Assembly: GCF_013364355.1 (NCBI RefSeq)
Contig: NZ_CP054931.1
Coordinates: 1,922,001-1,986,000 of the forward strand
Source of the DNA: Stenotrophomonas sp. NA06056
GTDB taxonomy: Bacteria > Pseudomonadota > Gammaproteobacteria > Xanthomonadales > Xanthomonadaceae
Length of the DNA: 64,000 nt
Direction: 5' to 3'
Numbering within the stretch: the stretch's first letter is position 1; every line of letters begins with the position of its first letter. Both the position numbers and the translations under genes were made by a program. Below, piece after piece: positions 43,897 to 53,265 of this stretch. The notes under the pieces were generated by a model, which was not told where the DNA came from, did not search any database, and saw only the letters and a program-made list of their open reading frames with translations.

Positions 43897-45072
43897 ATGC
43901 CAGCAACGCCGCGTCTTCCTGCCCTGCGTCGCCGCGACGGCCATCATGCGCGGGTGACCTACGAAGAACTGTTCTTCGATCTGGTCTACGTATTCGCTGT
44001 CACCCAGCTCAGCCACCACCTGCTGCACCACCTGGGGCTGCAGGGCGTGCTGCAGACGCTGGTGCTGTGGTTCGCGGTCTGGCTGGGCTGGCAGTACGCG
44101 TGCTGGGTCAGCAACTGGTTCGACCCGGAAGCGCCGCGCATCCGCGGCCTGCTGTTCGCCACGATGCTGCTGGCGCTGCTGATGTCTTCGTCCATCCCCG
44201 AAGCCTTTGCCGGACGCGCATGGATATTCGCCGGCGCCTACGCCACGATGCAGGTGGGCCGTACGCTGTTTGTGCTGCTGGAAGTAGGACGCGCGCACCC
44301 GCTGGCCGCCAATTTCAGGCGAATGCTGGCCTGGGTCAGCGTGTCGGCCTGTTTCTGGCTGGCTGGTGCAGCGGTGGAGGGCAATGCGCGGCTGGCGCTG
44401 TGGGCGATTGCCGTGGCCTGCGAGTACATCTCGCCGATGTTCGGCTTCGCGTTTCCCGGCCTTGGCCGTTCGCGCACCCGCGAGTGGACCATCGAAGGCG
44501 GGCATCTGGCCGAGCGATGCCAGCTGTTCGTGATCGTCGCACTGGGTGAGACGTTGCTGGCCACCGGCGGCGTGCTGAGTGAAGTGGAGCACTGGAGTGG
44601 GGAGGTGGTTTCGGCGGTGCTGGCGACCTTTGCCGGTACGATCGCGATGTGGTGGCTGTACTTCGGCATCTCCAGCCGCGACGCCACCGACACCATCACC
44701 CGTTCCGACGACCCGGGTCGCATCGGCGCCTATTTCCACTACGTGCACGCGTTGCTGATCGCCGGCATCATCGCCACCGCTGTCGGCAATGACCTGGTGA
44801 TGGATGAACCGGAGGCGGCAGTGACCCTGCCATATGCCGCGATGCTCGCGGCGGGGCCGTTGATCTACCTGCTGGGCAGCGCACTGTACAAGCGGGCGGT
44901 CTACGGCAGCGTGCCACGCTCGCACCTGGCGGGGGCGGCGGCGCTGGTCGTGCTCGGCTTCGTGCTGCCATGGATGCACCTGCTGGCCGCAGGCTGGCTG
45001 ACCAGCATCGTGCTGCTGGCAGTGGGGCTGGCCGACACGCGGCTGAAACACAGGCGCCTGCTGCGGGACTGA
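43897..45072 (+). CDS. LtrA-family low temperature requirement membrane protein
   Basis: The 391-residue polytopic protein opens HARVTYEELFFDLVYVFAVT and includes EWTIEGGHLAERCQLFVIVALGETLL and FYHVHALLIAGI-type segments, the LtrA hallmarks. About ten membrane helices are expected. LtrA proteins are widespread, with no settled biochemical role beyond the cold-growth phenotype in Listeria. A GTG one codon before ATG 43897 is an equally possible start. Confidence 0.88.
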   Translation: MPATPRLPALRRRDGHHARVTYEELFFDLVYVFAVTQLSHHLLHHLGLQGVLQTLVLWFAVWLGWQYACWVSNWFDPEAPRIRGLLFATMLLALLMSSSIPEAFAGRAWIFAGAYATMQVGRTLFVLLEVGRAHPLAANFRRMLAWVSVSACFWLAGAAVEGNARLALWAIAVACEYISPMFGFAFPGLGRSRTREWTIEGGHLAERCQLFVIVALGETLLATGGVLSEVEHWSGEVVSAVLATFAGTIAMWWLYFGISSRDATDTITRSDDPGRIGAYFHYVHALLIAGIIATAVGNDLVMDEPEAAVTLPYAAMLAAGPLIYLLGSALYKRAVYGSVPRSHLAGAAALVVLGFVLPWMHLLAAGWLTSIVLLAVGLADTRLKHRRLLRD

Positions 45073-45212
45073 CCTTCGACCACAAGGGTGCCAGGCAGGT
45101 GGCGGCGGATCGAACTCAGCCGTGTCCTATGGGGAGGGGCGCGGGGCGCCGATAGCCTCATGAACCCATCACCGGCCCTTTCACGAGAGCGCCGCGCCGA
45201 CGCTGTGCGTCG

Positions 45213-47897
45213 ATGTCGCCTCCCGCTGCTCCCATGCACTGGTTTCCCTCCCTTCCACCGCTATTGCGTGCACGCAGCTCCTTCGACGGTGAGGACTGCG
45301 ATGTCAGTGCGCTGCGCCGCTACCAGCACCGTGTGCTGCTGTGGGGCGGGTGCCTGCTCAGTTTCGCCGTCGTTGCGGGTGTGGTCGCGCTGGTGCTGCT
45401 GCATGCCAGCGGCTTCCAGACACGTCGCCTGGAGGGGCTGCAGCGCACCCATGCCGCTGTCGAGGCGCATCTGGTGGCGGCGGACGCGGCCCACCAGCGC
45501 ATGTTGAACATGGCCGAGTATGCCTGGCGACATCGCCCGGACAGCGACGCCGCTACCCGACTGGCGGAGCGGCAGCGCTACCTGGCCGGCGGCCAGCGGA
45601 TGATCGTCAGCGCCGGGCCTGAGAGCGCTCCGCAGATGGTGCTGGGGGTGGGCACCGACACATGGCCCCTTGCCCGTCTGGACCGCTATCTCACCCTGGC
45701 GCATTCGCTGTCGGTGATCCGCAGGCTGAGCACGCCCCAAGGGGAACCGGATACGGCGGCCAGCGGCTTCTTCTTCGATCCCAGCCACCAGTTCCTGGTG
45801 CTGGGAGACGGTCTGACCGAACAGCGCCTGCTCGCTGCCACCGGCGCCGGCCATCGCGCTGGATTGTTCCAGCACCTGCAACTGCTGTCGTCCTCCTCTG
45901 CAGCTGCTGCGCCCGGCGGGGACGGCGCCCTGCAGATCGCATTGGTGCGCCATCCGGTGAGCGCAGCACCTTCGATCGCCGTGCGGCTCTCGGCGCACGA
46001 CAAGGGCGGCGCGATCGGTACCTTCGTGACCCTGGAGCCCACGGACCGGCTCGTACGGGTGATGACGGCCGCAGATCGTGGCACGTCATTCGTGGTGACG
46101 GCTGATGGCAGGGTGGTAGCCGGTACCGCGGATGCGGCGGGATTGCCACTGCCCAGTGCAATGCGTGCGCTGCGCGCTGGCAGGCAGGGCGAGGAGTCCG
46201 TAGTGGCGTTCCGGCAAGGGCTCCGCTTCTACCAGGCGCTGCCTGTCGCCGGTACCGACTGGCTGCTGGTGAATACCTATTGCGTCGGCGACATCGCCCA
46301 TGATGGCAGGCGCCTGTACGTTGTGGCTGCCGTGCTGGGTGGCGGACTGCTGCTGGGCCTCTGGACGTTGCTTGCCTGGCTGCACTGGCGTGTATTCGGC
46401 CCGGCGCTGGCACGTGCGGCACGGGTCTACCAGGGGGAGCAGCTCAGCCGGTCCCTCATCCAGTTGTCGCCGGTGGGGCTGTGCCTGATCGACCGCGACG
46501 AGGCCCGCCCTGTCCTGCAGAACGAGCTGATGCGCCACTATGCGGCGGCGGCTGAGCGCAGCGGCATACCGCTGTACCTGCAACTGGTACAGCTGGCGTC
46601 CGAACACGAGTCAGGGGCCGGCGTGTTCCAGGCGCCGGTGGAGTTCGAGCTGCCTGTTCCCGCCAACGACACATCACCCGCCCGGCAACTGCTGGTCGGC
46701 GCTGTGGGTGCCACCTACCAGGGGCGCAGCGTACTGCTGTGCGCGCTGCGCGATCTCAGCGCGCGCGTGGAGCTTGAGCAGCAGCAGGCGCAGGCACGCC
46801 AGGCGGCCGAAGCGGCAAGTCGCGCCAAGGGCATCTTCCTGGCGACGATGAGCCACGAAATCCGTACGCCGCTGCACGGCATCCTTGGCCATCTCGAACT
46901 GCTTGGTCGGTCCACGCTCGATGAGGATCAACAGGCCCGACTACGCCGCATCAACCAATCGGCCGACTCGCTGCTGCAGATCATCAACGATGTGCTGGAT
47001 TTCTCCCGTGCCGAAGCGGGTCAGCTGGAGCTGGAGGCCGAAACGTTCGAGCCGATCACCCTGCTGGAACGGGTTGCAGTGCTGTTTTCGCCGCTGGCCG
47101 AGGCCAAGGGACTGGTGATGGACCTGTCGGTGGATGCGGCCGTGCCTGCCCAGGTGGAGGGTCCGCAGGCGCGCATCGAGCAGGTACTGCGCAACCTGGT
47201 CAGCAATGCGGTGAAGTTCACCCTTTCTGGTCGCATTGCGCTGCGGGTGCGGGTGGAAGTGCAGGACGATGCGCTGTTGCTGCAGATCGAGGTGGCCGAC
47301 TCGGGCATCGGCCTGAGCCCATTGCAGCTGGAGCGGCTGTTTCAGCCCTATGTGCAGGCGGATGCCAGCATCATCAGCCGCTTCGGCGGATCCGGGTTGG
47401 GGCTGTCGTTGTGTCGCGAACTGTGCCTGCGGATGGGTGGGCAGATCCACGCGCGCAGTACGCCCGCCGTGGGCAGCGTGTTCACCTTCGCTGTACCGGT
47501 GGAGCGCGTGGCTGGCGCTGCGCCCCGGCCGCTTGCAGGACGCAGCGTCGTACTCGCTTCGGCGGCGGCTGGCTGGAGCGATGAGCTGAACCGACGCCTG
47601 CAGGCATGGGGCGCCCACGTGCAGGTGATCGATGATCCCGCGCTGCTGGCCCAGCACGATGTCGATGTGGCCACGCCGCTGGTCCTGTTCGAGCGGGGAC
47701 CAGCGCGGAAGCTGCCGGCCCTCGCCGAGGACGGACGGTGCGTGGTCCGGGTCAGTGCTGACGGCCCCCTGCGTGCACAGCGGCGGGGTTCCACCTGGCG
47801 GGTATCCTGCTATTCCGGCGAGTCGCTGCTGCAGGCGCTGCAGGCACCGGCCCGACCGGGGCAGCGGTTGCTGGCGATCGGGCAGGGCTTGGACTAG
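45213..47897 (+). CDS. Sensor histidine kinase without receiver domain
   Basis: The 894-residue protein has a helix near 42-65 (LLWGGCLLSFAVVAGVVALV), a periplasmic region to about 360, a second helix (VVAAVLGGGLLLGLWTLLAW) and a PAS-like segment. The HisKA box SHEIRTPLHGILGHLELLG carries H548, and the HATPase_c has NAVKFTL, DSGIGL and GGSGLGLSL. The last 110 residues resemble the pseudo-receiver of the neighbouring kinase without a phosphorylatable Asp. No true REC or Hpt follows. The start is uncertain (45213 or 45234). Confidence 0.85.
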   Translation: MSPPAAPMHWFPSLPPLLRARSSFDGEDCDVSALRRYQHRVLLWGGCLLSFAVVAGVVALVLLHASGFQTRRLEGLQRTHAAVEAHLVAADAAHQRMLNMAEYAWRHRPDSDAATRLAERQRYLAGGQRMIVSAGPESAPQMVLGVGTDTWPLARLDRYLTLAHSLSVIRRLSTPQGEPDTAASGFFFDPSHQFLVLGDGLTEQRLLAATGAGHRAGLFQHLQLLSSSSAAAAPGGDGALQIALVRHPVSAAPSIAVRLSAHDKGGAIGTFVTLEPTDRLVRVMTAADRGTSFVVTADGRVVAGTADAAGLPLPSAMRALRAGRQGEESVVAFRQGLRFYQALPVAGTDWLLVNTYCVGDIAHDGRRLYVVAAVLGGGLLLGLWTLLAWLHWRVFGPALARAARVYQGEQLSRSLIQLSPVGLCLIDRDEARPVLQNELMRHYAAAAERSGIPLYLQLVQLASEHESGAGVFQAPVEFELPVPANDTSPARQLLVGAVGATYQGRSVLLCALRDLSARVELEQQQAQARQAAEAASRAKGIFLATMSHEIRTPLHGILGHLELLGRSTLDEDQQARLRRINQSADSLLQIINDVLDFSRAEAGQLELEAETFEPITLLERVAVLFSPLAEAKGLVMDLSVDAAVPAQVEGPQARIEQVLRNLVSNAVKFTLSGRIALRVRVEVQDDALLLQIEVADSGIGLSPLQLERLFQPYVQADASIISRFGGSGLGLSLCRELCLRMGGQIHARSTPAVGSVFTFAVPVERVAGAAPRPLAGRSVVLASAAAGWSDELNRRLQAWGAHVQVIDDPALLAQHDVDVATPLVLFERGPARKLPALAEDGRCVVRVSADGPLRAQRRGSTWRVSCYSGESLLQALQAPARPGQRLLAIGQGLD

Positions 47898-47943
47898 ATT
47901 CAGCGCGGGCGCCACCGCACGACATCATTCAAGGGGAATCACC

Positions 47944-50900
47944 ATGCATCCGGCCGTGCCTGCAGCGCCCATCAACCAGATCGATGCACTGCGCAGGCTG
48001 CAGCGACGCCTGCTGTTCGGGGGCGGCGGGCTGATCAGCATCCTGATCGTGCTGACGGCCGTAGCCAGTCTGGTCGGTGGCATCGGTGAGTTCCATTCGC
48101 GCGAGCGGCAGACCTTCCAGGAGGCGCAGTCGGCTCTGGACTACTTCCTGTCCCAGCGCGACCGCGCCTATGCCAACAGCATCAATGCCAACGACGCGTT
48201 GTGGACCGACCAGCACGACGAGCTGCGACGATTGGGCTCTCCCTTGCTGACACCTTTCCTGGCGCAGGGACAACAGCTGGTAGTGCGTGCCGAAGGACGA
48301 GCGTCGGTGCCGTGGCTGGTACTTGGCAATCCCGCGCAGCCGATGCCGACGGGCGAGCTCGAGGCCTACCTGGGCATGCTGCATGAGTATTCGGCTTACA
48401 CGGCTGCGACCATCACCGCCCTGCAGACGCAGGGTCCGATCATCATGTACGCGTATGAGCCCAAGGGACGGCTGCTGGCCGTAGCTGGTGTGATCGATGA
48501 GGCCCAGCTGCTGCAGACGCTGCGGGTGCCGACCCGTGCGCAGGCGTTCGAGAAGCTGATGCAGATGGAAGCCGCGGTGGGCGATCGGGTTCCCGCCCCC
48601 GGCCCGGTGGCGGGCGCGGCGCAGGGGCGCCGGCTGGTGTCTTTCCTCGGTGACAATCCACTCAACGGTCAACCTGCGCTGATCGGCGTGATGACGATGG
48701 CCCGCGCCGACGTGCCGTATTTCCGGCGCGTGGTGTTCGAATCCATCGACAACCTCAAGGGACGGCTGGAAGCAACCGATCCCGGCAGCTACCTGGTGAC
48801 CACCGGCGACGGGCGCGTGGTGCTGGCGGGCGGTCCGCTCGCGCAGTCACCCGCAACGTTGGCCGCGGCGTTGTCGGATGCACGTTCAGCCGCCGGGCAG
48901 CGCCAGTACCACGATGGATGGTTCCTGGTCAGCGGTTCACTGCGCGGGGTGGATTGGCGCCTTACCCACCTGTACGGCTGGGCAGACCTGTGGCGCGAGC
49001 AGCACGCGGCGATCCTGCTGCGGGTGTTCACCGCACTGCTGATCCTGGCGGCACTGTGGATGCTGCTGTGGCGGATGGACCGTCGCGTCTTCGCACCGGC
49101 GCTGGCCGATGCCTCGCGGGTGTATGAGAGCGAGGCGCTGAGCCAGGCCATCATCGGTACCGCGCCGGTTGGCCTGGCGCTGCTGCGCCGGCGTGATGGT
49201 GCCGCATTGCTGCAGAACCAGGTGGCGCGCGAACTGGTCGGCGAATCCGGCCAGGACGCAGCCGTGCCGGAACTCTATGCGCAGCTGATCGCGCATGCGC
49301 GGGGGCTGCCGGCCCGTGGCGGTGAGTTCAACTGGGCGCTCGATGCCGGCACCGACGATGTCCGCCAGTTGCAGGTCGCCCTGGCGGCGGCCAACTACCA
49401 CGACCAGCCGGTCTGGGTGTGTGCGATGCGCGACGCCACCGCGCAGGTGGAACTCCAGCACACGCTGCAGCAGGCACGGCAGGATTCGGAGCGCGCGCGC
49501 GAAGCGGCCGAGGCTGCCAGCCGTGCCAAGACCGCGTTCGTGGCGACGATGAGCCATGAAATACGCACGCCGCTCAATGGCGTGCTGGGGCATCTTGAAC
49601 TACTGGCTCGCTCGCCGTTGCAGCCGGACCAGCATGAGCGGCTGCAGCGGATTCGACTGTCGGCCGATTCGCTGATGGCGATCATCAGCGACGTGCTGGA
49701 CTTTTCCAAGATCGAAGCGGGGCAGCTGGATATCGATCCGCTGCCGTTCGCGCTGCGCCCGCTGATCGAACAGGCTGCGCTGCTGTACGCACCGGAAGCG
49801 CAGCGCAAGGACGTGAAGCTGTACTTCGCAATCGATCCTTCGCTGGATGAGACGTTCATCGGCGATGTCCACCGTATCCGCCAGATCCTCAACAACCTGC
49901 TGAGCAACGCGGTGAAGTTCACTGCCTCCGGTCGCATCACCCTGCGCGCCGAGGATGGTGGTGGAACAGGCGAGGAACGGCAGTTGCGCTTGCAGGTGGT
50001 CGATTCGGGCATTGGCCTTTCCGAGGAGCAGGTGACCACGCTGTTCCGCCCCTTCCAGCAGGGCGATGCCAGCGTCTCCCGGCGCTACGGCGGCAGCGGG
50101 CTTGGCCTGGCGTTGTGCCAGCAGCTGGCGCAGCTGCTGGGTGGCCGCATCCAGGTGCAGAGCACGCTGGGCGTGGGCAGCGTGTTCACCCTGGACGTCC
50201 CCGTTCAGCGTTCAGCGGTTGCGACAGCGTCGGACCAGCCGCTGTCCGGTCGCCGCATTTCCTTGTTGTCGTCGGCGCAGGAGTGGCGGCAGGAGATCGG
50301 GCAGTTGCTGCACCGCTGGGGCGCGGATGTGACGGTGATCGAGCGGCCTGCGGATGGCGCTCAGGGAGCTGTGCTGCTGATCTTCGGCGAGCGCCGTGCC
50401 TGGACCGATGACGAAGAGCTGGCGGTGCTGCCCAGCTATGCCAGGGTGGTGCGGGCCTATCCCAGGGGGCCGCTGTCGCCCGAGCAGCGTGATGATGCGG
50501 TGCACGTCTCCTGCTATGCCAGCCCGGCACTGCTGCAGGCGCTGCGCGGCGAGTGGATGCCTGTGCCGCGGACGCAAGAGGCTGCGCCGCAGTCCGGGGA
50601 ACGGCGCACGCGGGGGCGCGTTCTGCTGGTGGAAGACAACCCGGTCAATCGCGAGCTGATCCAGCAGCAGCTGGAGGAGCTGGACTGCCAGGTCGATGCG
50701 ATGGAGAACGGGCAGGTGGCGTTGACCGGCTGGCAATCCGGGGCGTGGGATATCGTGATGACCGACATCAACATGCCGGTCCTCGATGGCTACCAGCTTG
50801 CACGGGCGCTACGCGGTCGCGGCGAGACGCTGCCGATCCTGGCCGTGACCGCTACCGCACTGGCCAGCGAGCGTGAACGCTGCCGCGAGGCGGGCATCGA

Positions 50901-51297
50901 CGACCTGCTGCTGAAGCCGCTGGACCTGGCCCGGCTGCTGGCAATGCTGGACCGCTATCTGCAGGTGCTGCCATCGTCGCCACGGTCGCTTTCGCCTGCA
51001 GGAAAGGACAAGCCACACAAGCTGCGTGCATTGTTCGTGGAAAGCAGTACCCGCGATCTGGACAGGATGCAGGCCGCGGGCGAGAGCAGCGACGATGCGG
51101 CGTTGCTGGAACAGCTGCATGCGCTGAAGGGCGTACTGCTGATGATGGGTGAAAAGCCGCTTGGCGCGCGCTTCGGCGATGCCGAGCGGTTGCTGCGCGA
51201 AGGACAGTCGCTGCCGGATCACGAACGCATTGCCCTGCTGTCCGACCTGCGCGACCTGATCGAAGCCTATCGCGATGGCCTGCGGGACGAAGCGTGA
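47944..51297 (+). CDS. Hybrid sensor histidine kinase with REC and Hpt domains
   Basis: The 1117-residue kinase starts at 47944 after AGGGGAATC. Two helices (about 27-50 and 362-382) enclose a large periplasmic sensor. The HisKA box SHEIRTPLNG has H538; the HATPase has NAVKFTA, DSGIGL and GGSGLGLAL. A pseudo-receiver region (LSGRRISLLSSAQEWRQEIG), a true REC with D941 in DIVMTDINMPVLDGYQ and a C-terminal Hpt with H1059 in LHALKGVLL follow. This BvgS/EvgS-like relay would feed LuxR-type regulators, two of which are adjacent. Confidence 0.9.
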   Translation: MHPAVPAAPINQIDALRRLQRRLLFGGGGLISILIVLTAVASLVGGIGEFHSRERQTFQEAQSALDYFLSQRDRAYANSINANDALWTDQHDELRRLGSPLLTPFLAQGQQLVVRAEGRASVPWLVLGNPAQPMPTGELEAYLGMLHEYSAYTAATITALQTQGPIIMYAYEPKGRLLAVAGVIDEAQLLQTLRVPTRAQAFEKLMQMEAAVGDRVPAPGPVAGAAQGRRLVSFLGDNPLNGQPALIGVMTMARADVPYFRRVVFESIDNLKGRLEATDPGSYLVTTGDGRVVLAGGPLAQSPATLAAALSDARSAAGQRQYHDGWFLVSGSLRGVDWRLTHLYGWADLWREQHAAILLRVFTALLILAALWMLLWRMDRRVFAPALADASRVYESEALSQAIIGTAPVGLALLRRRDGAALLQNQVARELVGESGQDAAVPELYAQLIAHARGLPARGGEFNWALDAGTDDVRQLQVALAAANYHDQPVWVCAMRDATAQVELQHTLQQARQDSERAREAAEAASRAKTAFVATMSHEIRTPLNGVLGHLELLARSPLQPDQHERLQRIRLSADSLMAIISDVLDFSKIEAGQLDIDPLPFALRPLIEQAALLYAPEAQRKDVKLYFAIDPSLDETFIGDVHRIRQILNNLLSNAVKFTASGRITLRAEDGGGTGEERQLRLQVVDSGIGLSEEQVTTLFRPFQQGDASVSRRYGGSGLGLALCQQLAQLLGGRIQVQSTLGVGSVFTLDVPVQRSAVATASDQPLSGRRISLLSSAQEWRQEIGQLLHRWGADVTVIERPADGAQGAVLLIFGERRAWTDDEELAVLPSYARVVRAYPRGPLSPEQRDDAVHVSCYASPALLQALRGEWMPVPRTQEAAPQSGERRTRGRVLLVEDNPVNRELIQQQLEELDCQVDAMENGQVALTGWQSGAWDIVMTDINMPVLDGYQLARALRGRGETLPILAVTATALASERERCREAGIDDLLLKPLDLARLLAMLDRYLQVLPSSPRSLSPAGKDKPHKLRALFVESSTRDLDRMQAAGESSDDAALLEQLHALKGVLLMMGEKPLGARFGDAERLLREGQSLPDHERIALLSDLRDLIEAYRDGLRDEA

Positions 51298-51308
51298 GCA
51301 GGCTGCCG

Positions 51309-51968
51309 CTATTCCGTATCCGACCGGGCGGTGCGCAGCCCCAGTTCGCTGGCGAACTTGAACAGATCGGCGTCCTTGTCGATGCCGAGCTTGGCCATTC
51401 CTGCGGTCTTCTGGGTACTGATCGTCTGCTTGCGACGGTCCAGTCGGGTTGCGATCTCATTGACGCTCAAGCCCGAGACGAACAACGCCAGCACCTCGTG
51501 CTCGCGGGGCGACAGCGCCGCGATGGCGCGCGGTGCCCCGCGTGCGGGGAGCAGCTGGGTAATCGACGGCGACAGGTAGCGACGGTTGGCCCATGCCGCC
51601 GCAATCGCCGCCGGCACGTGGCTGGTGTCATCGGCCTTGCTGAGGATGTGGTCGATGCCACTGGCGTGCAGCGCCTGGATCATCACCGGCTGGTCGAGCC
51701 CGGTCATCACGATCAGGCGCAGGTCCGGAAAGTGGGTGCGCAGATGGTCCAGCAGCTGCAACCCGTCACCGAAGGCGCCGCCGGGCATTGCGTAGTCGGT
51801 CACCACCACATCGCAGGCGGTCTGCTCCAGCAACGCGACCAGCGCAGAGGAATCGCCCACCGCCCCGATGCAGGACAGGGTAGGGATTTCGTCGATGGCG
51901 GCTTCGATGCCCATGCGGATGACCGGATGATCGTCGGCGATGGCAACGCGGATGACGGGATGGGACAT
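51309..51968 (-). CDS. LuxR/FixJ-type response regulator 1
   Basis: The 219-residue regulator has REC motifs ADDHPVIR at 11-18 and D58 in VVVTDYAMPGG, then a GerE HTH (LSPREHEVLALFVSGLSVNE, ATRLDRRKQTISTQKTAGMA). It faces the hybrid kinase convergently and is the likely phospho-acceptor of one relay. It shares order and core with the divergent regulator at 52085, including the QTISTQK/KTISTQK recognition-helix region. Confidence 0.9.
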   Translation of the reverse strand: MSHPVIRVAIADDHPVIRMGIEAAIDEIPTLSCIGAVGDSSALVALLEQTACDVVVTDYAMPGGAFGDGLQLLDHLRTHFPDLRLIVMTGLDQPVMIQALHASGIDHILSKADDTSHVPAAIAAAWANRRYLSPSITQLLPARGAPRAIAALSPREHEVLALFVSGLSVNEIATRLDRRKQTISTQKTAGMAKLGIDKDADLFKFASELGLRTARSDTE

Positions 51969-51996
51969 GGAGGGTCTCTGTTGATCAAACCGACAG

Positions 51997-52028
51997 AAAT
52001 TGCCGTAATTTGCGCGGACCACTATAAG
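51997..52028 (+). promoter_or_regulatory. Sigma-70-like promoter with overlapping dyad for response regulator 2
   Basis: TTGCCG (52000-52005), 17 bp, TATAAG (52023-52028) fits a housekeeping promoter. The dyad AAATT-GCCGT-AATTT (51997-52011) overlaps the -35, a typical autoregulatory or repressor position. The divergent regulator gene starts at 51968. Confidence 0.5.
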
Positions 52029-52084
52029 GCAGCCGACCGCGCTCTGGCAGGTCGCGCAATGCACCATCACGGGAGGAAGCGAGC

Positions 52085-52774
52085 ATGCCGTTGAACATCG
52101 TTGTGGCCGATGACCATCCGGTCCTGTTGGCCGGCATGGAACATCTGCTTCAGGCCGTGCCGGACCTCGCCATTGCCGGACTGGTGCGCGACTCCACCGA
52201 ACTGGTCGATCTGCTCAGCCGTATACCGGTTGACGTGGCGGTCTGCGATTTCTCGATGCCCAACGGTCGCTACGGGGATGGCGTTACGCTTCTGCGCTTC
52301 CTGCAGCGACGCTTTCCGGCCCTGCACCTGGTGGTGCTGACCGGCATGGAAAGCCCCCTGGTCCTGCGCTCGATCCAGCGGGCCGGGGTGTCGTGCATCG
52401 TCAGCAAGAGCGACCCCCTTGAACAGCTGGTTCCCGCGGTACACGCCGCCAGCTGCAGGCAGGCCTTCATCTCGGCGGAGATCGCGAGGCTGATCGCCGA
52501 GGATGGCACGCAGGGTGACGTGCAGGAGGCTGAGGCCCTGTCGAAGCGGGAATCGGAGGTGCTGCGGATGTTCGCCGAAGGGTTGAGCGTGATGCAGATC
52601 GCCGAGCGCGTTGGACGCAGCCGCAAGACCATCAGCACGCAGAAGATCGCAGCGATGCGCAAGCTCGGATTGCAGCGCGATGCGGAGATCTTCGAGTACG
52701 CGCTGACGCACGGCCTTGTGCAGGCGTCACAGAACGCGCGCGCGGGTGCAGGCGGGGAAGGATCCGCCGACTGA
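52085..52774 (+). CDS. LuxR/FixJ-type response regulator 2
   Basis: The 229-residue regulator has REC motifs ADDHPVLLAGM near 8-18 and D55 in VAVCDFSMPNG, followed by a GerE HTH (LSKRESEVLRMFAEGLSVMQ, AERVGRSRKTISTQKIAAMR). GGGAGG precedes the start. It diverges from response regulator 1 and lies just upstream of the adhesin promoter family at 52776, 53075, 59969 and 63495, making it a prime candidate activator. This is inference from position and protein family. Confidence 0.9.
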   Translation: MPLNIVVADDHPVLLAGMEHLLQAVPDLAIAGLVRDSTELVDLLSRIPVDVAVCDFSMPNGRYGDGVTLLRFLQRRFPALHLVVLTGMESPLVLRSIQRAGVSCIVSKSDPLEQLVPAVHAASCRQAFISAEIARLIAEDGTQGDVQEAEALSKRESEVLRMFAEGLSVMQIAERVGRSRKTISTQKIAAMRKLGLQRDAEIFEYALTHGLVQASQNARAGAGGEGSAD

Positions 52775-52775
52775 T

Positions 52776-52818
52776 TGAGGACGGGTCCGATGGACCCGGC
52801 GTCGCCCATGCCTAGGCT
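52776..52818 (+). promoter_or_regulatory. Adhesin-type promoter P1 (upstream of small ORF)
   Basis: The upstream block ends in GGGTCCGAT (52776-52791). After 21 bp comes TAGGCT (52813-52818) within palindromic GCCTAGGC. The same layout occurs at P2, P3 and P4, which have 22 bp. No standard -35 is present, as expected for an activator-dependent promoter. Confidence 0.55.
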
Positions 52819-52848
52819 CGGAGACGTACCCCTTGCTGCGGTGATGAT

Positions 52849-53037
52849 GTGCCCGTTCGAGACGACCCCCGTTTGACTGCCCTGCTGTTGCACTTCACCC
52901 GGCTGCCCGCAGCCGCGCAGGCGCGCTTTCTCGAACTGTTGAACCACTACCTGTTTGCCTCGCCGAGGCGCCGCAGCCAGCTGCGCTGTCATTGGCACCT
53001 GCACGCGCCCGCCGACGACGAGGGTGATGACGTGTGA
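52849..53037 (+). CDS. Small hypothetical protein (62 aa) of the adhesin region
   Basis: GTG 52849 opens MPVRDDPRLTALLLHFTRLP, continues with a helical AAAQARFLELLNHYLFA and ends basic then acidic. No signal peptide or membrane helix is clear and the ribosome site is weak. The presence of promoter P1 about 25 bp before the frame supports transcription. A 10-codon frame at 52844 overlaps. The function is unknown; a regulatory small protein is one possibility. Confidence 0.45.
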   Translation: MPVRDDPRLTALLLHFTRLPAAAQARFLELLNHYLFASPRRRSQLRCHWHLHAPADDEGDDV

Positions 53038-53074
53038 CCCCCGGCAAGCCGCGCTCAACGCCCACGGCCGAAAT

Positions 53075-53118
53075 CTCGGCCGGGTCCGATGGAGGCCATC
53101 GCCTTTGATTCCTAGCAT
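53075..53118 (+). promoter_or_regulatory. Adhesin-type promoter P2 (fimbrial operon)
   Basis: The block CTCGGCCGGGTCCGAT (53075-53090), 22 bp and TAGCAT (53113-53118) matches P3 and P4 in spacing. It would start a leader of about 140 nt before the major fimbrial subunit ATG at 53266. Confidence 0.65.
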
Positions 53119-53187
53119 TCCTCCCGTAGGCCAATGAACCGGCCTGCCGGGAAGGACGCTTATTCCCCAGGTGTCCCGCCCGTTCCC

Positions 53188-53217
53188 GGCCCCGCCGCTC
53201 TCCCCGGCGGCGGGGCC
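53188..53217 (+). terminator. Terminator-like hairpin in the fimbrial leader
   Basis: A perfect 10-bp stem (GGCCCCGCCG and CGGCGGGGCC) with a 10-nt loop is followed by TTTCC. It lies about 60 nt inside the transcript from P2 and 48 nt before the first fimbrial ATG, so it may attenuate transcription of the operon. Confidence 0.55.
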
Positions 53218-53265
53218 TTTCCTCCGCCTCGCGCGGATCACACCTGTGAAGAAGAATCCAACACC

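Noticed and set aside
53134..53265. N-terminal extension of the major pilin
   Set aside because: Pro-rich and placed before a complete signal peptide. It spans the leader hairpin.
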